From JAUASW01 sp036880965 (GTDB taxonomy: Bacteria > Pseudomonadota > Gammaproteobacteria > Burkholderiales > Burkholderiaceae_C): a stretch of 64,000 nt of DNA. Below the pieces are notes generated by a model. It did no database searches and had not been told where the DNA came from. It was given only the letters and a program-made list of their open reading frames with translations. The stretch spans positions 434,001-498,000 of the forward strand of contig NZ_JBAJMV010000003.1 of the NCBI RefSeq assembly GCF_036880965.1, written 5' to 3'. Below, one piece after another: positions 1 to 9,029 of the stretch; position 1 is the stretch's first letter, and every line of letters starts with the position of its first letter. The translations under genes and the position numbers were made by a program.

Positions 1-743
1 ATGCCTGCGGCCCCTATCGCCTGGCTTTCTACGAGTACGCCTCCCTCTACCACCGCGATGCCGACGGCCAGTACCGCGGCATCGACAAGGACGTCGTCGA
101 GGAACTGGCCAAACGCAGCGGCTGCCGCTTCAACACCGTGCTGGAGTCGCGCGCGCGCACCTGGGCGCTGTTGGAGTCCGGAGGCCTGGACATCACCGTC
201 TCGGCCCTCATCACGCCCGAGCGGGAGCGGCTGGTCGAGCTGGTGCCCTATCTGCAGTCGCGCCGCGTGGTGCTGCTGCAGAACCGCAGCGTGCCCACCA
301 CTTCCGAGGCATTTCTGATGGATGCCAAGCGAAACCTGCTGACGGTGCGCGCCTCCCGCGACGGCCCGCAGATGGAGGCCTTGCTGGCGCAGTTGCGCGA
401 GCGCGGGCGCATCGTCGAGGCGCCAGACCAGCCCACCGCCATCAGGGCCTTCAAGGCGGGCCGGGCCGATGCGCTGCTGATCGGCGTCACCAGCCTGGCC
501 CTCGTGCGCCAGCAGGACCCCGATTTCAACAGCTACGAGGCCGCCATCTGGGCGCCGACCGAACGGGTGGTGGGGGCCTTCGCCATGTCGCGCGAGCGGG
601 TCAATGAGGTGGACCGGGCGCGCTTGCGCGAGGCGCTGCAGGCCATGCGCCTCGACGGCAGCCTGGATGCCATCATGCGCCGCCACCTGGGCGACAAACT
701 GGCACATGCCTTGCGGCTGAGCGATGCCGAGCCGCGACGCTGA
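1..743 (+). CDS. Solute-binding protein family 3-like periplasmic protein, 5'-truncated by window edge
   Basis: Open in frame 3 from the window edge to a TGA at 741-743, about 246 codons; the signal peptide and start lie outside. The visible part begins with CGPYRLAFYEYASLY and continues with GIDKDVVEELAKRSGC and a GLDITVSALITPER segment, the lobe-1 pattern of small periplasmic amino-acid-type binding proteins (SBP_bac_3). The protein at 1732-2553 is a clear paralogue with the same order of motifs, including the C-terminal DGSLDAIMRRHLG. No permease or ATPase is nearby, so it may serve as a sensor or as an orphan binding protein. Ligand unknown. Confidence 0.8.
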   Translation, partial: ACGPYRLAFYEYASLYHRDADGQYRGIDKDVVEELAKRSGCRFNTVLESRARTWALLESGGLDITVSALITPERERLVELVPYLQSRRVVLLQNRSVPTTSEAFLMDAKRNLLTVRASRDGPQMEALLAQLRERGRIVEAPDQPTAIRAFKAGRADALLIGVTSLALVRQQDPDFNSYEAAIWAPTERVVGAFAMSRERVNEVDRARLREALQAMRLDGSLDAIMRRHLGDKLAHALRLSDAEPRR

Positions 744-759
744 GGCCAGGAAGGGAGCC

Positions 760-1521
760 ATGCTGCGCCGCCGACCCTTGCTGGCCCTCGCCGCTGCCGC
801 CCTGCCCCTGCCCGCCCTGGCAGCCCGCACGCCGCTGCAGGCTTTTGGCCATGCCCTGCCGCCCCTGAGCTTCGAGCAGGACGGCCGGCCGGCCGGCTTG
901 ATGGTCGAACTCTTGCAGCGCATGGCCGAGCACGCCGGCATGGACCTCGCGCTGGCACTGCAACCCCGGCTGCGTGCCGAGAAGTCATTTCTGGAAACGC
1001 CCGCAAGCCTTCTTTTCCCGCTGGCCCGGCTGCCCGAGCGCGAGAACCGTTTCCGCTGGGTCGGGCCGGTGCTGCCGCGCCGCGTTGCCATCTACAGCCT
1101 CAGCCAGCGAGCCGACATCCGTTTCAAGGGCCTGCAGCAGCTCGAAGGCCTGAAGCTCGGCGCCACGGCCGGTACGGCCACGCTGGAACAGCTGCTGGCC
1201 GAGGGCCTGAAGCCCGGCAAGGAGCTGGAGGTTTCGCCAAGCTATGACGCCAGCGTCCGCAAGCTGCTGGCCGGCCGCATGGACCTGCTGGTGATAGGCG
1301 ACCTCAACCTCTACTGGCAACTCGGGCAGCTGCAGGAGCTGCCGGAGCGCGTCAAGGAAGTGGCCGTGCTCGACGCATCGGCCGACTACAGCTTTGGCCT
1401 GCACCTGGATGCCGACCTCGGGCAGGCCGAGCCCTTGCAGAAGGCGCTGGAGCAGCTGCGCCGCAACGGCGCGATCGACAAGCTCAAGCGCGCATATGGC
1501 CTGCCGACCGGCGGGGCATAG
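760..1521 (+). CDS. Solitary periplasmic solute-binding protein (SBP_bac_3-like)
   Basis: A 253-residue secreted protein starting MLRRRPLLALAAAALPLP with a Sec signal peptide that probably ends at PALAA. The ATG at 760 is preferred over the in-frame ATG at 724, because AGGAAGGGA lies just upstream and the signal peptide then begins directly. The mature part has PPLSFEQDGRPAGLMVELLQ near its N-terminus and a LGATAGTATLEQLL segment typical of the second lobe of family 3 binding proteins. It lies 16 bp after the previous gene, so both are probably cotranscribed. It is more divergent than the two flanking paralogues, and no transporter subunits are adjacent. Confidence 0.78.
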   Translation: MLRRRPLLALAAAALPLPALAARTPLQAFGHALPPLSFEQDGRPAGLMVELLQRMAEHAGMDLALALQPRLRAEKSFLETPASLLFPLARLPERENRFRWVGPVLPRRVAIYSLSQRADIRFKGLQQLEGLKLGATAGTATLEQLLAEGLKPGKELEVSPSYDASVRKLLAGRMDLLVIGDLNLYWQLGQLQELPERVKEVAVLDASADYSFGLHLDADLGQAEPLQKALEQLRRNGAIDKLKRAYGLPTGGA

Positions 1522-1628
1522 ACACAGCCTCGCCTTGCGCTCCTGCCTGGCCGATGCGGTCCCTGGCGAACTGATCTTCAACGCGGCCTTCGGTCCTTGG
1601 CAGGTCGAGCTTCAGCATGCTGGGGCCG

Positions 1629-1657
1629 TTGTCGCAGCCCGGCCCTCTGCGTAAACT
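1629..1657 (+). promoter_or_regulatory. Candidate sigma-70 promoter for the third solute-binding protein gene
   Basis: TTGTCG at 1629-1634 and TAAACT at 1652-1657 are separated by 17 bp, the preferred sigma-70 spacing. They sit about 75 bp before the ATG at 1732, in a 210-bp gap without another gene. Prediction by eye only. Confidence 0.4.
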
Positions 1658-1731
1658 CTCCGCCCGGGGATCGTTGGCCCCCGGCGCGACCCGCAGGCTC
1701 CGGCGGTGCGCCGCTACTCGAGAACAAAAAA

Positions 1732-2553
1732 ATGCGCTTCGATGCCCTGGTCCGCCTTGCGATTGCCTGGACGCTGGCCGCCATGGCGTGGCCGGCTGCG
1801 ATGGCCGAAACCACCCCTTGCGGCCCCTACCATGTCTCGTTCTACGAGTTCGGACGCTTCTTCTACCGCGACGACCAGGGACAGGCGCGGGGCATCGATA
1901 CCGACCTGATCGAGCAGCTGGCCCGGCGCAGCGGCTGCGAGCTGCTGCCCGAATTGAATTCGCGCGCCCGCATCTGGGAGAGGCTGTCGCGCGGCGACCT
2001 GGACATCACGGTTTCGGGGGTCGCGACGCCGGAGCGGGAGCAGCTGGCGGAATTTTGGCCCTACCTGCGCAGCCGCAATCAGGCCCTGATGCGCCGCAGC
2101 GTCGCGTCCCAGCTGTCGACGCCGGCCGCATTCCTGGCCGACACCCAGCGTCGGGTGGTGGTGGTGAAGAGTTTCCGGCACGGCCGCTTCTTCGACGCCT
2201 GGCTGGAGCAACTCCGTAGTGAAGGGCGTGTCCATGAAGCTGCCGATTTCGACACGGCACTGCGCGTCTTTCGTGCCGGCCGGGTCGACCTGATGCTCGC
2301 ACACCCGATCAACCTGCTGCTGCCAGAGCGCGAGATGGCCGACCTGGCGCTGATGGACTGGGCGCCGGGCGACGATGTGCTGGGCTCCCTGGTGGTGTCG
2401 CGGCAGCGCGTGGCCGCCCGGGATCGCGAGCGCCTGCATGCCGCCCTGAACGCGCTGCTGGCCGACGGCAGCATGGACGCCATCCTGGTCCGTCACCTCG
2501 GTGCGAAGCTGGCGCGCGCAACCCGCCTGCAGTCCGCCCCCAGCACACGCTGA
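1732..2553 (+). CDS. Solitary periplasmic solute-binding protein (SBP_bac_3-like), paralogue of the gene at 1-743
   Basis: A 273-residue protein starting MRFDALVRLAIAWTL with a signal peptide ending near AMAE. The mature chain opens with CGPYHVSFYEFGRFFYRD, followed by GIDTDLIEQLARRSGCEL and GDLDITVSGVATPEREQL, which match the truncated gene at the left edge position by position. The C-terminus DGSMDAILVRHLGAKLARA also matches. An A-rich stretch, not a strong Shine-Dalgarno, precedes the ATG; longer starts would lose the signal peptide. It has its own candidate promoter. Family membership is clear, but the ligand and any partner transporter are unknown. Confidence 0.82.
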   Translation: MRFDALVRLAIAWTLAAMAWPAAMAETTPCGPYHVSFYEFGRFFYRDDQGQARGIDTDLIEQLARRSGCELLPELNSRARIWERLSRGDLDITVSGVATPEREQLAEFWPYLRSRNQALMRRSVASQLSTPAAFLADTQRRVVVVKSFRHGRFFDAWLEQLRSEGRVHEAADFDTALRVFRAGRVDLMLAHPINLLLPEREMADLALMDWAPGDDVLGSLVVSRQRVAARDRERLHAALNALLADGSMDAILVRHLGAKLARATRLQSAPSTR

Positions 2554-2573
2554 ACCGCCCGGAACCCGCCCGC

Positions 2574-3167
2574 ATGCCCTTCAGCCTGGCCGGACCGGCC
2601 CACAGCGAATTGATCATCAAGAAGAGCCGCTTCATCGGCTGCGTGCAAGCCTGCGCCGGCCGCGAAGCGGCGCTGGCCAGGGTCGCGGAACTGCGTGCGC
2701 AGCATCCCAATGCCGTCCACGTCTGCTGGGCCTTGCTGGCCGGCGGGCAGTCTGCTGCCAACGATGATGGCGAGCCCGGCGGTACGGCCGGACGACCAAT
2801 GCTGGAGGTCTTGCGCCATCAGGACCTCGAACTGGTGCTGGCCACCGTGGTGCGCTATTGGGGCGGGGTCAAGCTCGGTGCCGGCGGCCTGGTGCGCGCC
2901 TACACCGACGCGGTGGCACAGGCCCTGCTGCACGCCGAGAAGGTGCCGCTGGTGAAGCAGGCCTCGCTGCGCTGCACCCTGCCCTATGCGCTGGAAGGCC
3001 TGGTCCGCCGCGAGATCGAGCTGGCCCAGGCGCAGCTCGGCGAGGTGCTGCATGGCGCGCAGGTGCAGATGAGCCTCAGTCTGCCCGAACCGGCCTCGGC
3101 CGCCTTCGTGGCCCGGCTCAACGAGGCCGCTCAGGGCAGGATAGGCTGGTTGAGGTCCGAGGACTGA
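2574..3167 (+). CDS. YigZ/IMPACT family protein
   Basis: A 197-residue cytoplasmic protein of the YigZ/IMPACT family. Diagnostic stretches are SELIIKKSRFIGCV near the N-terminus, NDDGEPGGTAGRPMLEVL and VVRYWGGVKLGAGGLVRAY, the conserved core of the UPF0029 N-terminal domain. A less conserved C-terminal domain follows. Family members are linked to translation control in eukaryotes (IMPACT), while the bacterial role is poorly defined. Length is normal for the family (about 200). The last 37 bp overlap, tail to tail, the histidine kinase gene on the other strand. Confidence 0.93.
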   Translation: MPFSLAGPAHSELIIKKSRFIGCVQACAGREAALARVAELRAQHPNAVHVCWALLAGGQSAANDDGEPGGTAGRPMLEVLRHQDLELVLATVVRYWGGVKLGAGGLVRAYTDAVAQALLHAEKVPLVKQASLRCTLPYALEGLVRREIELAQAQLGEVLHGAQVQMSLSLPEPASAAFVARLNEAAQGRIGWLRSED

Positions 3168-5443
3168 GCCACCAGCAGGCGCTCCAGCGCCGCCATCAAG
3201 GCTTCGGCACGGAAAGGCTTGTGCAGCACCGGCACGCCGCTGGCCTGCAAGAGGGCGAGCTGCTCGGGCGCGGTGTCTCCGGTGATCAGCAAGGCCGGCA
3301 AGGCACCGCAGCGCTTGCGCACCGATTGCACCAGCGTCACGCCGGGGATGTCAGGCAGGCGCTGATCGCTGATCAGGAGGTCGGCATACAGGGCGGCGTT
3401 CTCGGGGTCTCCCGGCAGCGCAGCGAGCAGGCTGTGCCCCGAGCCATGGGCCAGCACGGTGGCGCCCCAGGCCTGCAGCCTGGCCTTCAGCGTGGCACGC
3501 ACGGCGTCATCGTCCTCGGCAAGCAGCACCCGCATGCCCACGAGGCTCAGCGGCAAGGGCTGAACTTCCACTACCGGCTGTTCGACATGGCCGGCACAAG
3601 GCAGCCAGAGGCTGAAGCAACTGCCACGGCCCGGCTTGGAAGCCAGGCTCAGCCTGTGGCCCAGCAGGTTCACACTGCGCCGCACGATGGCCAGCCCGAG
3701 ACCCATGCCGCCGTCATGGCGGCGCTGACGAGCCGGGTTGTCGACCTGCACAAACTCTTCAAAGATCGCCGCCTGGTCGGCCTGCGCAATGCCAACGCCG
3801 CTGTCCCAGACCTGCAGCAGCACACCGCCCTGGCGCTTGCGTGCCACCACCAGCACGCCGCCGCGACGGGTATAGCGCAAGGCGTTGCTGACCAGGTTGC
3901 GCAGGATCTGCTCCAGCAGCACCGGGTCGGACAGCACGGCCAGCGAAGTCGGTCGGAAGCGCAGGCGCAGTCCGCGGCTGCGCGCGGGCTCGGCCTCGTG
4001 CACCGCAATCGCATCGAACAGCACCTGCAGGCGCAGCGGCTGCACCGACGTGCGCGTGGTGCCGGCGTCCAGCCGCGACAGGTCCAGCAGGCCGATCAGG
4101 AGCCGCTCCAGCGCGCCGACGGCCTCGATCACCTGGTCCAGCATGCGGCGCTGCGGCGGCGCCTCGATCTGCTCGCGCAGCAGACCCACCGACAGGCCGA
4201 TGGCCACCACCGGCTGGCGCAGGTCATGGCTGGCGCTGGAGAGGAAGCGGGTCTTGGCCGCATTGGCCAGCTCGAGCGCGCGCGTGCGTTGCGCGACGCG
4301 CAGCTCCAGCTCGGTATTGAGGTTCTGCACCTCGGCCATGGCGTTGATCATGCGGGTGATCAGCGCCCAGCCGAACAGGCACAGCACCACCGGCATGAAC
4401 AGCGGCATCCAGTACCGGTCCATCACCGAGGTGTGCCCCTGGTGATAGAGGTAGTCGTGCACGCCGGCGGCCAGAGTCAGGGCCAAGCCCACCGCGAACG
4501 CCCGGTACTGCTGCCAGCCCTTGTCGCGCCCATGCCTGAGCACCAGCGAAAGCGCCGGCAGCGACACCAGCAGCATCAGCGGAAAAGCCCAGCCCCGCAT
4601 CCATTGCAGCAGTCCCCAGGGCATCAGCATCACGCCCAGCACCGGGAGGCCGATGGCGGTTGCGTACAGCATGCGCCGCCACCAGATCAGCCGCCGATCG
4701 GCCAGGGCCATGGCCAGCTCGCCCAGCAGCAGGGTGGAGACGGCGAAGGAGCTGAAATAGAGCCAGTCGACGAAGACGTGGCTGTTCAGCGGGTTGTGCG
4801 TGAAGTAGCTGTAGTTGCGCAGCGAAGACAGCAGCCACAACGCGCCGACACAGCCGATGGCCACCTCGGAGCGCCGCCGCCACCAGATCAGCAGCATGAA
4901 GGCCGACAGCGAGGCGCCGCCGATATTGAGCCAGCGCGGCAGGTCGGCCCACAGCATCTCGGCGCGCTCGAACTCGCCGGCCAGTTCGTCCGCCGGGCCC
5001 AGGTTGAGCACCGACAGGCCGGCGCGCGGACCGTTGTCCACGCGCAGCTCCAGCGTGTTGACGCCGGGCTTGAGCATCACCGGCGGAATGCCTATCCACA
5101 GCGTCTGCATGCGGCCGCGTTGCTGCAGGGCGTCCTTGCCCAGGTCGCCGCTGAGGTGCTGGCCATTGATCCAGAGCTCATGGGCATTGGACAGGCGCGC
5201 GGCCCACAGGGCCCAGGGCAGTTGCGGCCGCGCCTGCAGCTCGAACTCGAAACGGTAGACGCCGCGGCTGCCCGAGGCCAGTCCGCGCTTGCTCCAGCTG
5301 TCGGGCAGGGCCACGGTCTGCCAGGGCCCGTCGATGCTGGTGGCGAACTCGGCGCGGGTCAGGCGCGTCACCGCCTCATGCTGGGCCGAGGCCGGCAGGG
5401 CCAGGAACATCAGCAGAGCGAGCAGCCAGGCGCGCATGGGCAT
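3131..5443 (-). CDS. Hybrid histidine kinase with 7TMR-DISM sensor and C-terminal receiver
   Basis: A 770-residue membrane sensor. The order is a signal peptide (MPMRAWLLALLMFLALPASA), a periplasmic beta-sandwich (about 40-190, with LWINGQ as in DISM extracellular domains), seven transmembrane segments (about 190-370), then HisKA with FLSSASHDLRQP (phospho-acceptor His406). A HATPase domain follows, with NLVSNALRYT, WDSGVGI and GGMGLGLAIVRRS. The receiver comes last, with the EDDD acidic cluster, Asp693 in LLISDQRLPD and the conserved Lys in LHKPF. It starts 14 bp after queA on the same strand. An alternative start is the ATG at 5437. No separate response regulator is adjacent, so output may go to an unlinked regulator. 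Stimulus unknown. Confidence 0.9.
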   Translation of the reverse strand: MPMRAWLLALLMFLALPASAQHEAVTRLTRAEFATSIDGPWQTVALPDSWSKRGLASGSRGVYRFEFELQARPQLPWALWAARLSNAHELWINGQHLSGDLGKDALQQRGRMQTLWIGIPPVMLKPGVNTLELRVDNGPRAGLSVLNLGPADELAGEFERAEMLWADLPRWLNIGGASLSAFMLLIWWRRRSEVAIGCVGALWLLSSLRNYSYFTHNPLNSHVFVDWLYFSSFAVSTLLLGELAMALADRRLIWWRRMLYATAIGLPVLGVMLMPWGLLQWMRGWAFPLMLLVSLPALSLVLRHGRDKGWQQYRAFAVGLALTLAAGVHDYLYHQGHTSVMDRYWMPLFMPVVLCLFGWALITRMINAMAEVQNLNTELELRVAQRTRALELANAAKTRFLSSASHDLRQPVVAIGLSVGLLREQIEAPPQRRMLDQVIEAVGALERLLIGLLDLSRLDAGTTRTSVQPLRLQVLFDAIAVHEAEPARSRGLRLRFRPTSLAVLSDPVLLEQILRNLVSNALRYTRRGGVLVVARKRQGGVLLQVWDSGVGIAQADQAAIFEEFVQVDNPARQRRHDGGMGLGLAIVRRSVNLLGHRLSLASKPGRGSCFSLWLPCAGHVEQPVVEVQPLPLSLVGMRVLLAEDDDAVRATLKARLQAWGATVLAHGSGHSLLAALPGDPENAALYADLLISDQRLPDIPGVTLVQSVRKRCGALPALLITGDTAPEQLALLQASGVPVLHKPFRAEALMAALERLLVAQSSDLNQPILP

Positions 5444-5457
5444 GGTCCGGGGCCGGC

Positions 5458-6510
5458 TCAGCCGCCGCTGCTGCGCTCGAGCAGCATCGCGTCGCCATAG
5501 CTGAAGAAGCGGTAGCGCTGCTCGATCGCATGGCGATACAGCGAGCGCACCCGCTCATAGCCGGCCAGTGCGCTGACCAGCATCATCAGGGTGCTCTTGG
5601 GCAGGTGGAAGTTGGTCAGCAAGCCGTCGACCACACGGAACTGGAAGCCCGGGGTGATGAAGATCTCGGTTTCGCTGGCGCCGGCCTTGAGCTCGCCGCC
5701 GCGCGCGGCGGACTCGAGCGCGCGCAAGCTGGTCGTGCCCACCGAGATCACGCGGCCGCCAGCGGCGCGGGTAGCGGCAATCGCCGCCACGGTGGCGGCC
5801 GGCACCTCGAACCATTCGCTGTGCATCTTGTGGTCGGCAATCTGCTCGACGCGCACCGGCTGGAAAGTACCAGCACCCACATGCAGCGTGACGCTGGCGG
5901 TTTGCACACCTCGGGCAGCCAGTGCGGCGAGCACGCCTTCATCGAAATGGAGAGCCGCCGTCGGCGCCGCGACCGCGCCGGGCGCGCGCGCAAAGACGGT
6001 CTGATAGCGCCGCACATCGTCGGCCGAATCTTCATGCTCGATATAGGGCGGCAAGGGCACATGGCCATGCGCTTCGAGCAGCTGGAAGGGATCTGCGGGG
6101 AAGCGCAGGTGAAACATGCCGCCGTCCGGGCCGCAGCGGCCCAGCACCTCGGCGTCGAAGGCCTCGGCAAAACGGATCAGGGTGCCCGGCTTCGGAGACT
6201 TGCTGGCGCGCACATGGGCCCAGACCTCCTGCGTTCCTGGCAGCACTCGCTCGACCAGCGCCTCGACCGCGCCACCGCTGGCCTTGTGGCCGTAAAGCCG
6301 GGCCTTGATGACCTGGGTGTCGTTGAAGACCAGCAGATCGCCTGCGTTCAAGAGGCTGGGCAGCTCGCGGAAAGTTCGATCCACCGGATCGGCCCCGCGG
6401 CCATCGAGCAGGCGCGAGCCGCTGCGTTCGGCCGCCGGATGCTGGGCGATCAGTTCAGGCGGCAGCTCGAAATCGAAATCGGCAACCGTGTAGGCGCGGG
6501 GCTGGGACAT
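5458..6510 (-). CDS. queA: S-adenosylmethionine:tRNA ribosyltransferase-isomerase QueA
   Basis: QueA transfers and isomerises the ribosyl moiety of S-adenosylmethionine onto 7-aminomethyl-7-deazaguanine in tRNA, giving epoxyqueuosine. The 350-residue protein has the expected motifs: FDFELPPELIAQHP, RLLDGRG, FNDTQVIKARL, YIEHEDSADDVRRYQTVFA, PTAALHFD and FHLPKSTLMMLVSALAG. The start MSQPRAYTVADFDF at 6510 is chosen over the upstream in-frame ATG at 6564, whose extra 18 residues do not resemble the family. No tgt is adjacent; the only close partner is the histidine kinase downstream. Confidence 0.97.
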   Translation of the reverse strand: MSQPRAYTVADFDFELPPELIAQHPAAERSGSRLLDGRGADPVDRTFRELPSLLNAGDLLVFNDTQVIKARLYGHKASGGAVEALVERVLPGTQEVWAHVRASKSPKPGTLIRFAEAFDAEVLGRCGPDGGMFHLRFPADPFQLLEAHGHVPLPPYIEHEDSADDVRRYQTVFARAPGAVAAPTAALHFDEGVLAALAARGVQTASVTLHVGAGTFQPVRVEQIADHKMHSEWFEVPAATVAAIAATRAAGGRVISVGTTSLRALESAARGGELKAGASETEIFITPGFQFRVVDGLLTNFHLPKSTLMMLVSALAGYERVRSLYRHAIEQRYRFFSYGDAMLLERSSGG

Positions 6511-6579
6511 GGGGATTGAGGGCCGGACGGACCCGTACCAATGGTGGTGGCAGGATTGTCCCATGCACCTGCATGACGC

Positions 6580-8919
6580 CTAGAAGCCACCCGTACCCGT
6601 CGCCAGCACCGTGCCCCAGCTGCCGACGATCCAGACCGTCTTGGCATCCCGCGCAACCAGGCTCAGCAGGTCGTCGCTGGTGGCGCTCTCCTGGCGCTGC
6701 CAGGTCTTGCCGCCGTCCAGCGTGGCCAGCACGAGGCCGGCATTGCCAACGATCCAGCCATGCTTGTCGTCAGCAAAGCGGATGTCGTTCAAGCCAGTGC
6801 TCACGCCGGTGTCCTGCTTGCTCCAGCTCTGGCCGCCATCGCTGCTGGACAGCAGCAGGCCCTCGCTGCCCACCGCCCACAGCCGTTGGGCGTCCTGCCG
6901 AACCAGGCGCTTGATAGCGCCGCCGACACTGAGCCGGAAGCGCAGCTTCCACTCGCCGCTGGCGCCCAGGACATGGATCGCGCCATCGCGACCGCCGGCC
7001 AGCAATGTTTCCGCATCCAGTCCCAGCAGGGCGGGTTCAGCCAACTGCAGCTCCGGTCGCGCTGACCAGGTCTGGCCGCCATCACGCGATTGCCGGATCG
7101 CGCTGGCAAAGTCGCTGGTCTGCAGCGCCAGCCAGCCATTGCTTTCATCGAAGAACTGCAGGGCCGAGACCTGCAAGCTGAAGGGCGGAAGGCCGGCCGC
7201 AGAGGAAGCCGACCAGATGCGCGACCAGCTCACGCCACCGTCCAGCGTGCGAAACAGCTCGTCGTAGCCGGCGATCAGCCAGCCACGCGTGGCCGAGGCG
7301 AACTGCAAGCTGGCGCTGTTTCCAAACGGGAACATGGCCCGTGACGACCAGGTCTGGCCGGCATTGAAGCTCTGCAGCAAGCCTGCGCCATTGAAGGCCA
7401 GCAGGGCATTGGCAGGCGTCGAGACGATAGCACCCAGGCTCCCCAGCGTTTGACCATCGCCCAGCTGCTCGAACAGCGGTGTCCAGATCTGGCCGGCATT
7501 GCTGCTGAGATAGGCCCGGCCGCTCGACATCAGCTGGTAGGTCTGCGCATCCAGGCGCTTGGCCGAATGGACCGGTCGCCCTGGAAGGGCCGACCATGTC
7601 TGGCCCGCGTCAACGCTCATCCGGCCGTCCGTCAACATCACCGCAGAGGCGCCAAGCGCCGTGAGCGTCAGCGATCCAAGGTCCGGCTTGCTGACCGGCG
7701 CCCAGTTCTCGCCGCCATCGGTGCTGCGGTACAGCTGCCCCCAATCGAACCAGAGCACGCCCTCCACCGACCACAGGCCCGGCGTCCAGTACCTGATGTG
7801 GTCGCGTTCGGGCAGGCCCTTGCCAGCGGCAACGCGCCAGGTCTTGCCCCCATCGGTGCTGCGGCAAAACCAGCGCGAAGCGGTCACCGGGCTGTGGCTG
7901 TACGGGCCGGAGATCAGGTCGGCCCAGCCCGAAAGCAGCAGAGTGGATTCGCCATCGGCCAGGAAGCTGTCGGTCCGATCGCCCGGGCATTCCTGCGGCA
8001 GGCTGCCCTGCGCGCTGAAGCTCAAGCCCAGATCGGTCGAGCGCAGGATGTTGTTCTCGCTGGTGCGGGCAAAGACGAGGCCCGCTGCCGTCGTGACGCT
8101 GAGATAGGCCGGCGAAGAAATCCGCGACCAGCTGGCTCCACCATCCAGGCTGGCGAATCGCTCGCCAGCGGCATTGCCGACACGCAGCAGTTGCGTGTCA
8201 AAGGCTTCCAGCGTCTTGTCGCTTTCCAGCTGCGTGAAGGGCACATTGGCCCCTGCCGCCCAGGACTGGCCCCCGTCCGTACTGCGCCAGACCTGCCCCT
8301 GTGTTCCCAGCGCCCAGCCCAGGTTGGCGTCCGTGAAGACATAGCGCTCGAGCTTGCCGCTGCTGCCAATGGGCTGCACCTTCCAGCTGCGCCCGCCATC
8401 GGTGGTCTTGATCAGCCGCCGATCGCCGGCCAGGGCCCAGCCCAGCTGGGCCGTCAGGAGCTGCGGCTGGGTGACGATGTGGCCCGCTGGCAAGGGGGAC
8501 TGGAAGCACCAGCCGGATTGATTGGCGCCGCTGCAGATCTGGTCGCGCACGGTGGCCTTGTTGTTCACGGCCACCGTCAGCGTGACGGTCTTGGCCTCAT
8601 CGCGGGCATTGAGGATGCGCAGCCGCACCTCGTAGTCGCCCGGCTTGGCGAAACCATGGGCCGGACGGGCTTCGGTGCTGCTGCTGCCGTCGCCGAAGTT
8701 CCATTCATGGCGCAAGCCCGTCAGGCCGGCCGCGCTGTTCTCGAACTGCACCGGGGCGGCGACGTCGGCCTCGGCTCCGGCAAGGGAGATCGTCAGCAGG
8801 GTCGGCAAGGGCGTGGCGGCCGGGCTGCCAGCACCGCCGCTTGAACCACCGCCACCGCATGCCTGCAGCAGCAGTATCAGTGCACTGACAAGACCGATCC
8901 GCGTCTTGGCTATACGCAT
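6580..8919 (-). CDS. Large surface/periplasmic lipoprotein with PKD domain and Ycf48/BNR-type repeats
   Basis: A 779-residue lipoprotein. The start MRIAKTRIGLVSAL is chosen because GGGAGGAAA lies about 7 bp upstream; the in-frame ATG at 8958 would push the signal peptide inside. The lipobox is LLQAC, followed by GGGGSSGG. Residues about 45-125 form a PKD domain (HEWNFGDGSS, PGDYEVRL). The rest consists of about 13 propeller-blade repeats with the DGGxxW signature (TTDGGRSW, STDGGQSW, LDGGVSW, SRDGGQTW and similar), some degenerate (DAGQTW, NAGQIW). This resembles Ycf48-like, sortilin or BNR propellers. Such proteins bind ligands or act in assembly; no catalytic motif is seen. It stands alone, with its stop 69 bp from queA. 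Confidence 0.85.
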   Translation of the reverse strand: MRIAKTRIGLVSALILLLQACGGGGSSGGAGSPAATPLPTLLTISLAGAEADVAAPVQFENSAAGLTGLRHEWNFGDGSSSTEARPAHGFAKPGDYEVRLRILNARDEAKTVTLTVAVNNKATVRDQICSGANQSGWCFQSPLPAGHIVTQPQLLTAQLGWALAGDRRLIKTTDGGRSWKVQPIGSSGKLERYVFTDANLGWALGTQGQVWRSTDGGQSWAAGANVPFTQLESDKTLEAFDTQLLRVGNAAGERFASLDGGASWSRISSPAYLSVTTAAGLVFARTSENNILRSTDLGLSFSAQGSLPQECPGDRTDSFLADGESTLLLSGWADLISGPYSHSPVTASRWFCRSTDGGKTWRVAAGKGLPERDHIRYWTPGLWSVEGVLWFDWGQLYRSTDGGENWAPVSKPDLGSLTLTALGASAVMLTDGRMSVDAGQTWSALPGRPVHSAKRLDAQTYQLMSSGRAYLSSNAGQIWTPLFEQLGDGQTLGSLGAIVSTPANALLAFNGAGLLQSFNAGQTWSSRAMFPFGNSASLQFASATRGWLIAGYDELFRTLDGGVSWSRIWSASSAAGLPPFSLQVSALQFFDESNGWLALQTSDFASAIRQSRDGGQTWSARPELQLAEPALLGLDAETLLAGGRDGAIHVLGASGEWKLRFRLSVGGAIKRLVRQDAQRLWAVGSEGLLLSSSDGGQSWSKQDTGVSTGLNDIRFADDKHGWIVGNAGLVLATLDGGKTWQRQESATSDDLLSLVARDAKTVWIVGSWGTVLATGTGGF

Positions 8920-9029
8920 GTTCACTTTCCTCCCTGCCATTCTGGCTATGGGCTTCATCCTAACGCGATGCCAGCAGTGCCTTGCAAGCTCGGGCGCCTG
9001 GGGCGTGCGCCCAAGGCAGAATCTCGCCC

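Noticed and set aside
1..318. Frame-1 open frame at the left edge
   Set aside because: The frame-3 reading matches the paralogue at 1732 residue for residue, so frame 1 is a shadow.
2858..5500. 880-codon open frame antisense to the histidine kinase
   Set aside because: It overlaps the kinase over its full length and is extremely rich in Gln, Arg and His, typical of a reverse-frame artefact; kinase motifs are intact on the minus strand.
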